Source: Alligator mississippiensis (taxonomy: Eukaryota; Chordata; Crocodylia; Alligatoridae). Taken from it: a stretch of 64,000 bases of DNA. Below the pieces are notes generated by a model, which did no database searches, was not told where the DNA came from, and worked only from the letters and a program-made list of their open reading frames with translations. Positions 1-12,052 of the stretch are shown in pieces (position 1 is the stretch's first letter; each line of letters opens with the position of its first letter). Both the position numbers and the translations under genes were made by a program. The stretch lies in the NCBI RefSeq assembly GCF_030867095.1, contig NC_081824.1, positions 311,008,956 to 311,072,955 on the forward strand. Reading direction: 5' to 3'.

Positions 1-310
1 CGAGAGGAAGCTCTGCGACCGCTCAGATTTTGCTGAGCGATCCTCCCATGAGATGTCTGGGTAATTGAAGTCACCCATGACAACCGTGGTCCTGGAGCAA
101 GCTGTCTCAGCCAGTTCCTGGGCAAACTCCTGGTCAAGCTCAGGACTTTGGGTGGGAGGTCTGTAATAGACTCCCACCATTGTGTCCCCTGTGCCGTGTT
201 CCCCACAGATTTTAACCCAGAGGGTCTCCAGCCTTCCACCCTGGTCGCCAATATCGGCTTGCAGGGACGCGTAACTTTCCTTAACATAGAGAGCTACACC
301 CCTGACTGTG
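1..310 (-). mobile_element. CR1 LINE fragment, endonuclease domain
   Basis: Read on the minus strand this is part of the apurinic endonuclease domain of a CR1 non-LTR retrotransposon. The segments GVALYVKES, VGVYYRPP and VVMGDFNYPDISWE follow one another in the order seen in CR1 ORF2; the GDFN block belongs to the catalytic core of the family. The fragment is open at the window edge, so its 3' part (reverse transcriptase) would lie to the left of base 1. It ends near 310 inside the domain, so it is 5'-truncated, as most CR1 copies are. Confidence 0.8.
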
Positions 311-1889
311 TACATCAGCTAATTAAGTTTCTTTGCAAGGGGCCAGCATTCCAGGAAGTTCCTCTATCTGGAAATACACAGGCCCATCTTCAAGTGTTTC
401 TTTTAACATAGGTTAAGCACAATTCATTATTCCCATGACATAAAATTGGTGCATACCCCTTTTTTAGGTTTACTGGTGGGGGGAGGGGCAAATTTTCAAT
501 GTACACAACTTAAGAGCTAAATGCAGCTTGTTCAAAAGGGGTGCTGTATAATTTTAATACCATCATAACATAGTTTTTTATTTAATAAAAATAATAAAAT
601 AAAGATGGAAATCTAATACTTGAAGATACTTGAATTGCAAAAGCAGGTTTTGCTGGCAGAGCAAGTTCTGTAATATGGAAAGGCATGTCTTGATTTCTAA
701 ACTTCTCTTGTTCCTTAATGTGTAATTTCAACTAATAATCTATTTAATGGTTTGATATGATTTATTTTAGGTGAAACAGATAATTGAAGAGCTGCTTATA
801 CTTCAAAATTCATGTTACCTGGTAGTAAAAACGGGTCCATTTTCTCTATAAATTGTCCGATTTTTGAGGGAAGAAATAGACAAGAACACCACTGGGCACA
901 GCACTATTTTCAGAAAGGCTCAATAAAATACAAAAACCTCAACAAGCTAAAGTTCTCTTTTGAGGGATTGTCCATATGCATATTTTTGCTGCGGGTGCAC
1001 ACGCCCTTCAGTACACAAGGTCAAACTTTTTTGTCTTAACAATTCAAGTCCTGCCTTCCCTTGTGCCCTTCAGGGGCATTATTGTTATGTTCTTCTTACT
1101 TAGTTCCTCTGGTATGCTAGGTTGAGACTGCATGATTTCTGTTGGATCACATTACTGGGAGCCCTTTTGAAGAACTATTGCTGTAGCTGCCTTTCACCAC
1201 TGTTTTTTTCTTTTCCTTTTGTTCCTTGTTCTCTCCTCCATATGTTTCCCTCCCACCTTTTTTGGGGGAGGTGGGGAGGGAAGAGGGGAAGCAACTCCTA
1301 TGGACTGTAGAGAGCATCATGGCTGGTTATGCCATCCGATTTATTGCTGCCCACAAAACTTCCTTTGTGCTATCCCTTTCCAGAGATCATCCTTATGAGA
1401 TTTTGCTTTGTCTAGAAGATTTTGTTCTCGCTAGCTCTAGGGTTAACAAAATTCCCTTTCATTTGGCATCCTTCTTTCTGAGAGACACCAAATTGTCCCA
1501 GGTGGGGCAGAGGAGGCTGGAATAGCCTTACATGGGGTTCTGGGGGCCTCCTGGGGCAGTAGTGGTGCCAATACAGCTGCATGGAACCTGGCCAGCAGCC
1601 AGAGCATGGCTCTGGATGGCCAGGCTTTGTTTCTGGCAACACGTTGCTGCTGTGTGAGCATACTGCTTTTTACAGCCTATTTTTTTGTTTTGTTTTGGTT
1701 TTTTTGGTATCAAATTTTGACACTGCAGATTTGCAGTACAGCACACAGTTGCACATTTACCATGTGTGGTTTGTGGCACCACAAACCGCATGTGCATGCT
1801 TATCTGGATGAGCCCATAGAGTACAAATTATCTCCTATGAAATCTAACCTCTAAACTGTAGTCATTTTAGAGTTCTGTCAGTTAACAGC
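311..1889. other. No gene recognised; AT-rich non-coding DNA
   Basis: Mostly AT-rich sequence with homopolymer runs (for example T-rich around 1680-1710). The open frames are short and lack recognisable motifs or convincing splice signals. Undetected old repeats are likely. Confidence 0.5.
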
Positions 1890-3850
1890 ACCCCTAGAAT
1901 GAGAGTTATTTGAGCAAGTAGGCTCTGATCCCCTGCTGAGATGAGGTGCCTTTCTCCAACCAGTCATTCAGGGAGGGCTAAATCGTTGTTCCCTGGTGGG
2001 TCTTTACTACTTCCATTACAAGATCCTCAGCAGTCTGAAATGTCTTCAGCAAGATTCTCTCAGTGGTAGTTGTATTCTTCAGATAGCTGGGTACAGCAGT
2101 ATGCCTTTCCCTGGATGATTGGCTGGAGAAAGGAACCACCTAGTGAGAGGAATCCACTTCTCAGGCTTCAAAACACCAGAGTGGAGTATGTTAGCAGAGT
2201 CATGTCCCCACACCACAAATGGGAGACCAAGGATTCAGTTGCAAGGTAAATCTTTGCAGATGGGTCACTTTCCTACCACCACTGCCCCCCCCCCCCCCAA
2301 AAAAAAAAAACACAAAAAAACCCCAAACAAACAAACCCCCAAAACAAAAAAATCTGTCTGGGAGGATTCTGCCCAGGTTCCCCATCTGATGCCTCCTTTC
2401 CGTGGTTAGGAACTCTGTGTACCTTCTGATTTGCCAGAGTGCTCCAGAGCCTGAAATAGGACTTGGCACAATGATCATATTGGCCCTCACATGGCTGAGA
2501 CCAGTTCTGATACCAGGAGTTTCTGCTGATGTTAGTGAGGAAGTCCAAGACACTGCCAGCAGGCTTGCTTATCCAGAAACTTATAGGGAAAATGCTTCAT
2601 CTAGACTTAACCCCTTCACCTCTCAAGTTGGCTGCTGGATGACTTGAGATGGAGCAGGCATGCATTGCCTTTATCCATGAGTGTCTTGTTAGCAGCAGGA
2701 ACAATTTAACTAAATGTAGTTATTTGGCTGACTAAACAAGATTCTTAAACTGTCCCCCTTCTCAGTCTCCATCTAAGAGCATACTGGAATATCTATTGAA
2801 GCTTGTGTGTGTGGACCTATCCCTTAGCTCAGTCTAAGCACACCGTGGATCCCCATATTTCCAGTAGGGTAGGCATGTGTTCTCTCACTTGGCAGTTCTG
2901 TGTTTCCTCAGGGGCTGAAATTCATTCTCTCCAATGAGAGTCCTTGTTCTCCAATGGGACCAGAATTTGGTATTTGCAGCCATGATGGGGCCGTTGTCTA
3001 GGACACTTGCTTTTCCAGTGGTGATTACTTTGGGAAGGACAATGTTGAGATCAAAGTGCTGATGCCAGATCCTTGGTATTTTTACTGTCAAGATATTCTG
3101 AATGACCCCCTCCTCCTTGGTTCTGACTTCAGCAAATCAATTTGATTGATGTTCGTTCAAAAATGCCACTCTTCCTGAGCTCAGACATCACACTTTCTCA
3201 ATGTAAAGCTCTTTTCCTTTCTATCTGTATAGAACTGACCTGTTCAGAAAGTCTCTGTGACTTGCTTTTTGTCAAGAATGTCCAACTAGATAGCAGACTG
3301 TGCCCAAATGCATTATGAGACTACTAAGCCTTGTATAGTCAGAATTCATTCCACAAGAGCCCAGGCAACTACCATAAACCTCCCCATGAAATGTTTTCAT
3401 GTCCTGATATATGCCGAGCAGCTACCTGGAACTTGACTCGTGTCTTCACTAAATGTTGTGTCGAGTCAGAAGCCTCCTGAGCTGTTCGGTAAGGCAGTCC
3501 TGTAGTCATCACTTGCGTAGGACTCCAGGGTCCATTACCAGGTATGTGCATACTGTTTTGTTTTCTCCTGTATGAGGATTTTCATATGGACAGATTCTTC
3601 AAGAAGGGAAACAAAATTGCTACTCAGTAACTGGAGTTCTTTGAGATGTGCTGCCCTCTTAAGTCTTTCCTCCAAGTGAGATGCTTGATAAGACTCCTTG
3701 GTTGAAAGGAAACCAAGGAGCAGGAAGCACATTGGTTTGGGTATGTGGTAGAGGTATATCAGAGGCAGAAAAGTATACAAGCTCAAGTACTTAAAGCACA
3801 GGCAAACCCACACAGAGGATGTGTGTGTGGAGCACATCTTGAACTCCTGT
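1890..3850 (+). mobile_element. DIRS-like tyrosine-recombinase retrotransposon fossil
   Basis: Broken old copy on the plus strand. Around 2090-2270 translated pieces recall the DIRS reverse transcriptase/RNase H region (FPWMIGW, HKWETKDSV). A stretch near 2460-2650 (TMIILALTWLRPVLI and on) resembles the hydrophobic-plus-TWPR block just before the recombinase in DIRS elements. Near 3350-3530 the segment HSTRAQATT, followed by FGKAVL, matches the C-terminal tyrosine-recombinase motif known as H-x-x-R in this family. The order RT-RH-YR is that of DIRS elements, which use a recombinase instead of an integrase. The tail around 3630-3840 may be the terminal repeat. Terminal structures were not resolved and the copy carries many breaks. 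Identification rests on pattern memory, so it is moderate. Confidence 0.5.
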
Positions 3851-4294
3851 TACTGGTTCAATATTAACTTTTAAAAATGTTCACATCTGTTACAGTAGTG
3901 GAAGGGGCAACAATTTTTTTAAAGCCTTTAGGACGATAAATACATTTCATATTATATTGCTGTGACGATCCAGCAAATTGTATGAGAAGCAAGGGGGTAT
4001 TTTTTGTTTGTTTGAAGTATGCTTGTTTGTATGGTTAGGAGAGATGTTGGACAAAATTGGTAGACTTTCCTGAAGAAGGACAGTTTGTGCTGAAAAGCTT
4101 GTCTTGCATCTCTCCCAACTATACAATTAGTCCTATAAAGATATCCCAAAAAACCCTTGCCTCTCCCATATTTCAGTCTTTATAAAGCTTTGTTTTACTG
4201 TCTAGACAGATTATTTTAAATTTGGATGGCACTTCTTATCAGTTGGAGATGTTGACAATTTGTAGGCATATCATCTGTTCTCTCTTTACTATAC
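3851..4294. other. No gene recognised
   Basis: AT-rich sequence between the DIRS-like fossil and a hAT-like element. Nothing coding or structured was seen. Confidence 0.5.
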
Positions 4295-4302
4295 AGGATA
4301 GT

Positions 4303-5306
4303 AAACCTGTGCAAAGCGGCAAGTATTTGCTTTGGATTCAGCTGATTTGGGGGACAGCGATTCAATTCAGAATCACTGTCCTGATTCATTTTGGCCGAAT
4401 CAGATCCAAAAGAGTCAGCACTACTTTGGGGATTCGGCCATAGACTAAACAGGCAGCTGACACAGCTGGTAAGTCTGTATGGGTTGGGGGAGGAGGGAGA
4501 GATTAGGTTTGGTCTGGGACAAGCTGCCCAGCTGGTATGGGGAGGGGGGTGCAGGATGTGGGCGCAGCAGCGCTTGGAGTGGAGGCTCTGTCCTGCTGTC
4601 GCTTGCCCAGCCGGGGCAGGGAGGGGGGCTGGATGTAGGCATGGTTCACTCTGGGCAGAAGGGGAGAAGCAGCAGCAGGACATAGCCCCTGCTCCTAGCA
4701 CTGCTGCACCTGCATCCCATGCTTCTCTGCACCGGCTGGCAAGTGGCAACAGCACAGTCCCCGCTCCCAGTGTTGATGCGGGCATGGCAGCGCTGAGAGC
4801 CAGGGGCTATGACCTGCGCCTTGCCCCCTTCCACTCAGAGCGAGCTGTGTCTGCATCGTGCCACCCCCCAGTGCCGGCTGCGCAAGTGGCAGCAGGGCAG
4901 AGTCCCCGCTTCCAGTGTTGCGCCCACAACAGTGCTGGGAGCGGGTACTCTGCACTGCCGCTGCTTGCCCCCTTCCACCCAGAGTGAGCTGTGCCCACAT
5001 CCCCCACCCCAACCCGAGCTGGGCAAGCGGCAGCAGGGCATAGCTTCCGCTCCAAGTGCTGCCGCACCCGCATCCTGCGCGCCCCTCCCCCGCACCTTTT
5101 CCCTTCCCCAACCCCAACAGACTTACCAGCTGGAGGCAGCTGTGTCAACTGCCCATTTAGTCAATGGCCAAATCACTGAATCTTTTTCTAAATCAATTTG
5201 GAGTTTTTAATTGATCTCCCAATTCGATTCAGATTCAGCAATTCAGTCCCCAAATTGGGCCAAATCTCCGAATCAAGTTAGCTACCAAAACTTTGCACAG
5301 CCCTAT
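4303..5306. mobile_element. Non-autonomous hAT-like transposon with long TIRs
   Basis: The two ends are imperfect inverted repeats of roughly 200 bp. CTGTGCAAAG on the left (4308-4317) faces CTTTGCACAG on the right (5291-5300), and blocks such as GACACAGCTGGTAAGTCTGT on the left recur inverted near 5105-5140. The flanks carry a near-perfect 8-bp duplication, AGGATAGT (4295-4302) and AGGATAGC (5307-5314), the size made by hAT transposases. No transposase remains. The interior is a GC-rich tandem array, listed separately. Many short frames in this block are by-products of its base composition. Confidence 0.7.
4640..5095. repeat. GC-rich imperfect tandem repeat inside the hAT-like element
   Basis: Degenerate units of about 130 bp recur, recognised by CTTGCCCCCTTCCACTCAGA (near 4820) and its variant near 4967, each followed by GAGCTGTG and later by GCAGCAGGGCA. 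At least three partial units are visible, with GC content far above the flanks. The array lies wholly between the terminal inverted repeats and seems to travel with the element. Confidence 0.6.
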
Positions 5307-5314
5307 AGGATAGC

Positions 5315-7018
5315 CAAGGTTTTTAAGAAATGACCCTGATTATGCCATCTGTGTTTCTCAAGGCTGCTAATTGTGTAGCTGGAGTGACTGGACCTGGATC
5401 AAGTCTCTGCTTACTGTTCTTATGCTTGGGAAGTCACCATGTGTGCAAATAATCACTTCTGTGGAATAAATCTTTGCAGCAGGCTCTGCCTCTGCTTAGC
5501 TCTAAGACCCAGAAGTCAGGATTTAAATGGATCACAAAAACTTTGTGGCCTGACTTTGCTGCCTTTAGTGACAGGAATGAAGAGAGGGAGGCTTGGTTTG
5601 GTTTTTGCACCCCAATTAGCTAATTTTCTGCATAATTTTTACTTCATCATATTGTTATTTTGATGATGGACCTTGGGGGTCTGATTCTTCACTAGAGAAG
5701 CTGAGGCTTAAATATACAGAAATATATAGGTATGGCTGATCAAGTTTAAAAAAAATTAATTGCAAGTGTACCTCTTGTTACGTAATTATCAAAGAATCGT
5801 TGTTTTGGAAGTATCTAGATAACAGAGTATTTCTTTGTCCACTGACAATCCATATGTAGATAAAACAAGAATCTATCAACAATTACCTTTTCCTTATCTG
5901 CTCTTTTTGAGTAGCTCTAAAATTGCAATAATTAGACATATGTAACAAAGGTAGTATATAAGTGTGTCCTATCTTCTGAAGTACTTAGTTCAGTCTGTAT
6001 GCCAAATGGGACACACTGTAAGTAACATTTTTAATGGATGATCGTTCACTGAATGTAAAACCTTGTTTTCTTGCTTTGTAACTGCCCTCCTTTTATTTTA
6101 TTAAAAAAACTAGTTTTGAGAAACAAACCACTGAATCCCATGATGATAATTGCTTAAGCAGTTCACAAAGCAAAAACTAGTGGTAGAGGTAAGACCTGTC
6201 ATTTCTATAATAATAACGTCCTCCTTGTTCATTTGATACCCTTGACGCAAAGTACTTCTACTGGAATAGGGTTAATTAGTCTTAAAATACATATCTGACT
6301 GTACTCGATTGATGAAATAAAAGCTGAGCAATGTGTCTAGACAAGATGCTAATCTCATGACAAGCTTATTCTAGTAATTTATCTGTAATAATCAAACACA
6401 TACAGAAATTAAATCCAGATTTTTTTCAAAAGATTCAGACAAGACTTTGGTTGATAAGTCCAGAGATAGTATTGGGTTCCCTGAAACATTCCATCACTGT
6501 TTTTCCAGTTTGCTACTTTTCAGTTCCAGCCCAAGATGTATTTCCTCTCTCCCAAGTAGATGTCCTAAATAGTTGATTGTTCCTTGGCTGATTTTCTTTG
6601 TTGGGCAGGATAATTTCCAACTTTCCAATTTTCAGCTCTGAAGCACTGCTTGGAGCTAACAGTTTCCTTAGTATAGCCCCTTACCAACTGTAACCCTTTT
6701 GCAAAGAAGTTAAACAGCTTTTTTAAAGTGAAATAACATGGCTTAAATATAAACTACTGAAGAAGTCCTAGTTTGAAAGTTAAGCATATCAGATAAAAGA
6801 GACCTATTCTACTATGAAAAATCCAGAGTTTTATTTATCAAACATTTCTTACACTTCTTAAATCTACATTTTCAATCGCCAATCCAGAATGACTGATGGA
6901 GACTATCCACACCACCTCAACACAGGAGCCACTTGGGTAACTTCATTTTGTGTATGTTAATTCCTCCCTTTCCTCCCCCCCACTTTTTCTTTTGAACACT
7001 TTCACTATAAAGGGATTA
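5315..7018. other. No gene recognised; AT-rich DNA
   Basis: About 1.7 kb of AT-rich sequence with no frame longer than about 75 codons, no splice-flanked coding segment and no clear repeat termini. Confidence 0.5.
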
Positions 7019-7336
7019 TGCAATAGGATGCATGGCTCAGAGATGGGAGGCCAACTGTGGATAGTAATGAGTAATAGACTGCCTGCTCAGGGGTATGGGA
7101 CCAGCTGACAGGGATTATTGCCTGGCCCCAAAGGAAGTTAAAAGATCCCAGGAGGGCAGCTGAGGAGAGAGGGAAGGCTGCAGTGCTAAGGAGGCAGCAC
7201 AAAGCTGGGGTTTCCCTCTCCAGGTCCCAGGAATAACCCTTTGTTATTTATATACTTCTTTGTTTGGTCATTGATGATGTTTCCTTTGGGGACACGTTTG
7301 CCCTGGGAAAATAAAAGCTGAGCAACAACACACTAC
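7019..7336 (+). repeat. 5' LTR of the Gmr1-like fossil
   Basis: Aligns along its length with 11514-11848: both contain GAGGAAGTTAAA-like and TAAGGAGGCA blocks and end in AATAAAAGCTGAG followed by CTACA. It begins with TG and ends with CA. The AATAAA shortly before the end is the likely polyadenylation signal. Confidence 0.75.
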
Positions 7337-7374
7337 ATATGGTGGAATGCAGGCCTTTTAAACCCAACTTCAGC

Positions 7375-8430
7375 CATGGAGACTAGAACCCTGCTAAAAT
7401 GGCTCAAGGAGCTGCAGCAGCAGCTGTTTCAACAGCTCCAAACCCAGCAACAGCAGTTTCAGAGAGCAGCAACGGCAAGAATTTCTGAAGCAGCACTTGG
7501 ATGCAAGATGGACCCCTACCCATGTTGGTGAGCCACTGGTTTCTTTGAGGATAGTGTGTGGAGTCCTCACCAAAATGGGATCTGCAGACCTGAAGGCTTT
7601 TCTTGCCGCTTTTGGGGGAGTGGAAGAGACCTATCAATGGCCACAGCACATGGCCTGTGAGGGTGTTCCCTCTGTTAACTGGGGAAGCACAGGCCACTTT
7701 TCAGGCCCTGGGTGCAGAGTCAGCTCAGAATTACAAGACCTTAAAGTGGCCATAATGGATTAATTGTGTCTCTCAGAGGAGGCCTATCACCACAAGTTTC
7801 AAGTGGAGACTTGAGGCCCAAATGCATGTCCCAGAAGCTAAAGGACTTAAGTACTCGCTAACTAAATCCCAGACTCCCAGATAGCTGTGAAGGTCATGGA
7901 ACTAGTGACTTCAGTTCAGTGCCATCTTCCTGGTAAAAACCTGGAGGGAGGTGTACTACCACTAGGTGGCCAGTCTGGAGGAAGCCACACAGAAGATAGA
8001 GGTCTTCATGGGTGTGGAATTAGACTGCTGAGATTCCTGGGAATCTGGCAGCTTCCAGGCCCAAACAAACTGGGGGTATGAGGCAAACAGATCAGGGCTC
8101 AAGGGATCCAGTAGGGGTGTTACCTCCATCCTCTCTAAGGACCCAGGCAGGAGAAGAGTGCTTGAGCAAGCCCCCCAGAAAAGAAAACCACCTGGAGCAT
8201 CCCCACAACCCAGGCGGGGGGATGGAGGCTCAAATGATGTGCTTCCAATGTGGGGAGAAAGGCCACCAATATTGGGACTACTCACGGGAGTGGGTACTCC
8301 CATGCCTTTGTCTTAGTGGTGAGGCAGGAGATTCCAGACCCAAGGGGATATATGTGGTCCCAGTAAAAATCAGGGATGAAAGGGCTCATAGACTCAGGGT
8401 CTGGCCAGAAGCTTGTACATGAGTGATTTG
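7375..8430 (+). pseudogene. gag-like region of the Gmr1-like fossil
   Basis: It opens with a glutamine-rich segment (KELQQQL) typical of the N-terminus of Gmr1-type Gag, followed by a capsid-like stretch containing LKAFLAAFGGVEE. A zinc-knuckle-type motif, CFQCGEKGH, lies near 8240-8275. This is the usual Gag layout of capsid then nucleocapsid. Broken; the protease-like stretch follows it. Confidence 0.65.
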
Positions 8431-9079
8431 TGGATCTGGCAGATGTCCCCACAGGCAAATGTGCATATGTCACCTTCATTAATGGGGATACCTGACCCTA
8501 CCCCATAAACCACCTGAGTCTGACCATTGGGGGCCAGGAAGGGCATGTAAGAGCAGTGGTAGCCTGCCATCTAGCATACCCTGTGGGGTTGGGGTGAGAT
8601 TGAGGCTCAATGACCAAGTTGATATGATTGGCCTAGAGAATGGATAAAACCCAGGCAGAACCCAATCTCAGAACCAGGGGGGATATTTCCCTTTTTGGGC
8701 CTCAACCCAGGTCACGCTGAGAGTAACAGCAGGCCAGGCAAGAGGCCCTTGCCAGCCAGAAGTGCTCAGAAAAAGGGCCTGGGGTTCACTGTGATCTGGA
8801 CCCCGCTCCAAAAGAAGCAGAGGGACAGGGAACCTCAGGTGCCCTTTGAGAGGGTGGACTGAATCAGGCGGAGGAAAGCTGAAGTTTCATCCATGATCAA
8901 AGGGAGGATCTGGTATATGCCCCTCTATGGATGGTTGGGATGGGCCAATGGGGCCATAGTGGATGCAGGCTTAGCATCCCAGGACCCCCATTTTGGATTA
9001 TAAGGGAACTTCCTGATGAGGATGACCAAAGACAAGGTCTCAGGTGTGTGGTGGCCCCAACTGTTGGTCCTGAAACAAT

Positions 9080-10030
9080 ATCATGACCAGGTGACCCAGC
9101 TGGCAGGGGTTTTTTTTGACCTGGGGTATACCAGGAAATCAAAGACTATTGTGCATCTGTCCTTGGTGCCAGCTTGCTCGTAGGTCCCCACTGGTGCTTG
9201 TCCCATTGGTTGGGATACCCTTTGAGTAGGTTGGGGTGGACTTAGTGGGGACCCTGGAGACTGGTTTCCCCAGAGGAGATCCAAGTTCATCCTGGTTCTG
9301 GTTGACTGCCTGGCTGTATGATCTGCTTGGCTTCAGCATAAATGGTGACCTCTGAGCTAGTGCAAATTTTCTCCCAGGTGTCCATTCCTAAAGAGGTTTT
9401 AACAGACCAGGATACAACCCTCATGTCCCAATTGTTAAGGGATATCTGGGGCTTACTGAAGGTTCATTTGGTAAGGACTTCAGTGTAGCATCCTCAAACG
9501 GATGACTTAGTCGAAAGGTTTAATTGAACACTGAAGGGGATATTGAGGCAATTTGTCTCAGGAGCCACAAAACTGGGATCAGTTATTACCCTACTTGTTA
9601 ACCATATGAGAGGTTCCACAGTCTTTTCACCCTTTTAGTTACTGTATGGGAGGCAGGCCTGGGACATGTTAGATCTCCTGCAAGAATCCTGGCAGGCCTA
9701 TGGGACAGCCATATAAAAGGTAGTTCAGTATGTTTTGAAGCTGCAGGAATGATTAGACCTGGTTGGGGCCATTGCAAGGAAAAATCTCAAAGCGGCCCAA
9801 CAGGAGTAGGACATGCCATATAATAAAAATGCTTGTTTCTGGGTCTATCAGCCAGGGAACTGAGTCCTACTGTTGCTTCCCTCCTCTGAGGGCAAGTTCC
9901 TGGTGAAGTGGCAAGGCCCTTTTGAGGTCCTGTGGAGCATAGGCCAGGTATGATGTTTGCCTAGTGGGGAAATGGCAGGATTCATGAAATACCACTTTAA
10001 TCTGCTAAAGCCTCAGAAGGTCCAATAGGT
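9080..10030 (+). pseudogene. Integrase region of the Gmr1-like fossil
   Basis: Peptides resembling the integrase core are seen near 9285 (KFILVLVDCLAV). The C-terminal integrase region includes ELLYGRRP-like, DLVGAIARKNLKAAQQE and KFLVKWQGPFEVL segments, then YHFNLLKP near 10005. These are conserved in Ty3/gypsy integrase tails. The region lies upstream of the reverse transcriptase part, supporting the Gmr1 assignment. Broken. Confidence 0.7.
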
Positions 10031-10259
10031 TTGTCTGGTCTCTATGTTTACTGGAAATTTGCCTGGGGATTCTGGATCCCCTCCCAGATCAGATAGCTGG
10101 CCTCAGGCTAGGGGAGGCTTTGACCCTGGCTCAATGGGCTGAAATGAAAAGCCTCTGGAAGAGATTAAAGAGAGGTTTACAGTGAGTACATTAATCAAAC
10201 ACCAGATTACCCTCAATCTGGGCTGTGCAATTCAGAAGGGAGAGTCAAGTATTCTAGCA

Positions 10260-11440
10260 TGACGCAGGAAAATGATAAAACAAGAAGTTAAGAAGATTGT
10301 TCGACTGGGGGGTAATAGAGGAATCGGCCAGTGACTAGAGTAGCCTAATTGTGTTGGTGCCAATGCCCAACTACACCGTCCAGTTTTCAAAATGTGACCT
10401 GTACCCTATGCCCAGAATAGCTGAAGTGGTGGGTAGAATAGGTGATACAAAATACATAACCACCCTGGACTTGGCCAAAGGATATTGGAAAATTCCTTTG
10501 GATCCAGTGTCTAGGGAAATCAAAGTCTTTGCAATACTTTGAGGACTCTACCACTTCAAGACTATCTTTTGGTCTACATGGAGCCCTGGTGACCTTCCAA
10601 CGTTTGATGGATAAAGTACTCCCCCTGCACTAGGCATATGCAGTTGCCTATCTGGACAACATGGTAAGATTTACCAACACATGGCCAGACCAGTTCCAGT
10701 GGGTGAAAGAAGTGTTGCAGTCGATACGTACAGCTGGTCTCATGACTAACCTGCCTAATATCTCCTGGGGTACACAGTGGCTAGATACCCCAGATACCTA
10801 CTGGTCAACAGTAAAATCAGGCCCTTGTCAACAATTAAAGGCCTTGGTGGCAGCACAAGTACCAACACCCAAGAAGCAGATGAAGTCATTTCTGGGCTTG
10901 GCAAGCTACTATTGGTGATTCATTCCACAATTTGCAGCCATCACAGCCAGGTTAACTGACCTGCTGTATCAGGGGCACCGTAAAGGATTCAGTGGTCACC
11001 CAAATGTGAGAGAACATTTGGGGCAGTAAAGCGGCCTCTATGTAGTGTACCAGTCCAGCGTAGTCTAGATGTAAAAGAATTTCTATTTCAGATGGATGTC
11101 TCAGAATGAGGCCTGGGTTGCTGCTCTCCCAAGAGTTTGAGGATGGAGAATAACACATTTTGTATCTCAGTAGGAAGCTCCTTTCCCAGGAGCAGAAGTG
11201 TGACATCATAGAAAAGGAGTGTCTAGTAATTAAGTGGGTGGTTGAGGCTCTTGGCTACTGCCTCCCAGGGGCCCAGTTTCATTTGGTTACTGGCTATGCC
11301 CCTTTAACATGGCTTAATGCCATGCAGGAGGCCAACCCCCAGTTAACAAGGTGGTACCTGTCCCTGCAGCTTTCAATTTTAAGACACACCACCACCTTGG
11401 GTTGGCCCACACAAATGCAGACTTCTTTTCTCAGGCTGGG
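10260..11440 (+). pseudogene. Reverse transcriptase and RNase H region of the Gmr1-like fossil
   Basis: Recognisable blocks are YPMPRIAEVVGRIG and TTLDLAKGYWKIPL (near 10405-10500), a YLDN segment near 10650, a KKQMKSFLGLASYYW segment near 10870-10918, and the RNase H stretch YLSRKLLSQEQKC followed by EKECLVIKWVVEAL (11160-11255). This is the standard Ty3/gypsy fingers-palm-thumb-RNase H order. Broken. The 3' LTR follows within about 75 bp of its end. Confidence 0.8.
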
Positions 11441-11513
11441 GTTGGTGGTGGGGGGGACAGGGATTGAAGAAAGGAAGAGTGTATCCTAGGCTCCACTCTT
11501 GGGAGTGGGGATG

Positions 11514-11848
11514 TGTAACCAGGTGCTTGGCTCAGGTCCAGGAGCCCAACTGCGGAGGTTAACAAGCAATAGCCTGTCTATTCAGGGGTGCAAGGCCAGC
11601 TGACGGGTGGTTGCCCGGCCCCAGAGGAAGTTAAAATCTCCCAGGGAGCAGAGCTGAGGAAGAGAGAAGCCTGTGGTCCTAAGGAGGCAACATAAAGCTG
11701 GGGTTGACCTCTCCAAGTCTAAGGAAGGACCACAGATTTTGAGTTAATCCTTCATTATTTCTATATATTTTTTATTATTACTATTAATATTTCCTGTGGG
11801 GACAAGTTTGCCCCAGGAAAAATAAAAGCTGAGTGACAACCTGCTACA
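11514..11848 (+). repeat. 3' LTR of the Gmr1-like fossil
   Basis: Begins TGTAACC and ends CTACA. It matches 7019-7336 with substitutions and small length differences. AATAAAAGCTGAG near 11820 carries the likely poly(A) signal. A purine-rich tract abuts its start. Confidence 0.75.
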
Positions 11849-12052
11849 GATGGGAATATATACCTAGTCCAGTGCACATTTTTATTGTAGTTTCATATAT
11901 GCTTGCCCCCTAACCGTAAGAAAAGATTGCTCCACTAGAATGTACCTGATTGAAAGCATGGCACTTGGCATTTAAATAAATTGGACCAACCATTAAAAAT
12001 GTATTATTTTACCTTGGCAGAAAAAAAGATAATTAGGTAGATCTTCCTAGAT

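Larger units (their letters stand above)
7019..11848 (+). mobile_element. Gmr1-like Ty3/gypsy LTR retrotransposon fossil
   Basis: An old LTR element with both LTRs and recognisable gag and pol parts. The order is 5' LTR, gag, protease-like stretch (about 8410-8600), integrase, reverse transcriptase, RNase H, 3' LTR. Integrase before reverse transcriptase is the hallmark of the Gmr1 group of vertebrate Ty3/gypsy elements; ordinary gypsy elements have integrase last. A purine-rich tract (GGGAGTGGGGATG) sits directly before the 3' LTR, as expected of a polypurine tract. The copy is clearly dead, with many breaks in all parts. The LTRs differ by roughly a fifth to a quarter by eye, so it is old. 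No convincing target duplication was seen. Confidence 0.8.

Noticed and set aside
4391-5117. Frames of 113-198 codons in the GC-rich array
   Set aside because: They follow the tandem repeat inside a non-autonomous transposon and exist in nearly all phases.
7011-7018. Possible target duplication of the Gmr1-like element (GATTA against GATGG)
   Set aside because: Too few matching bases to support; left unassigned.
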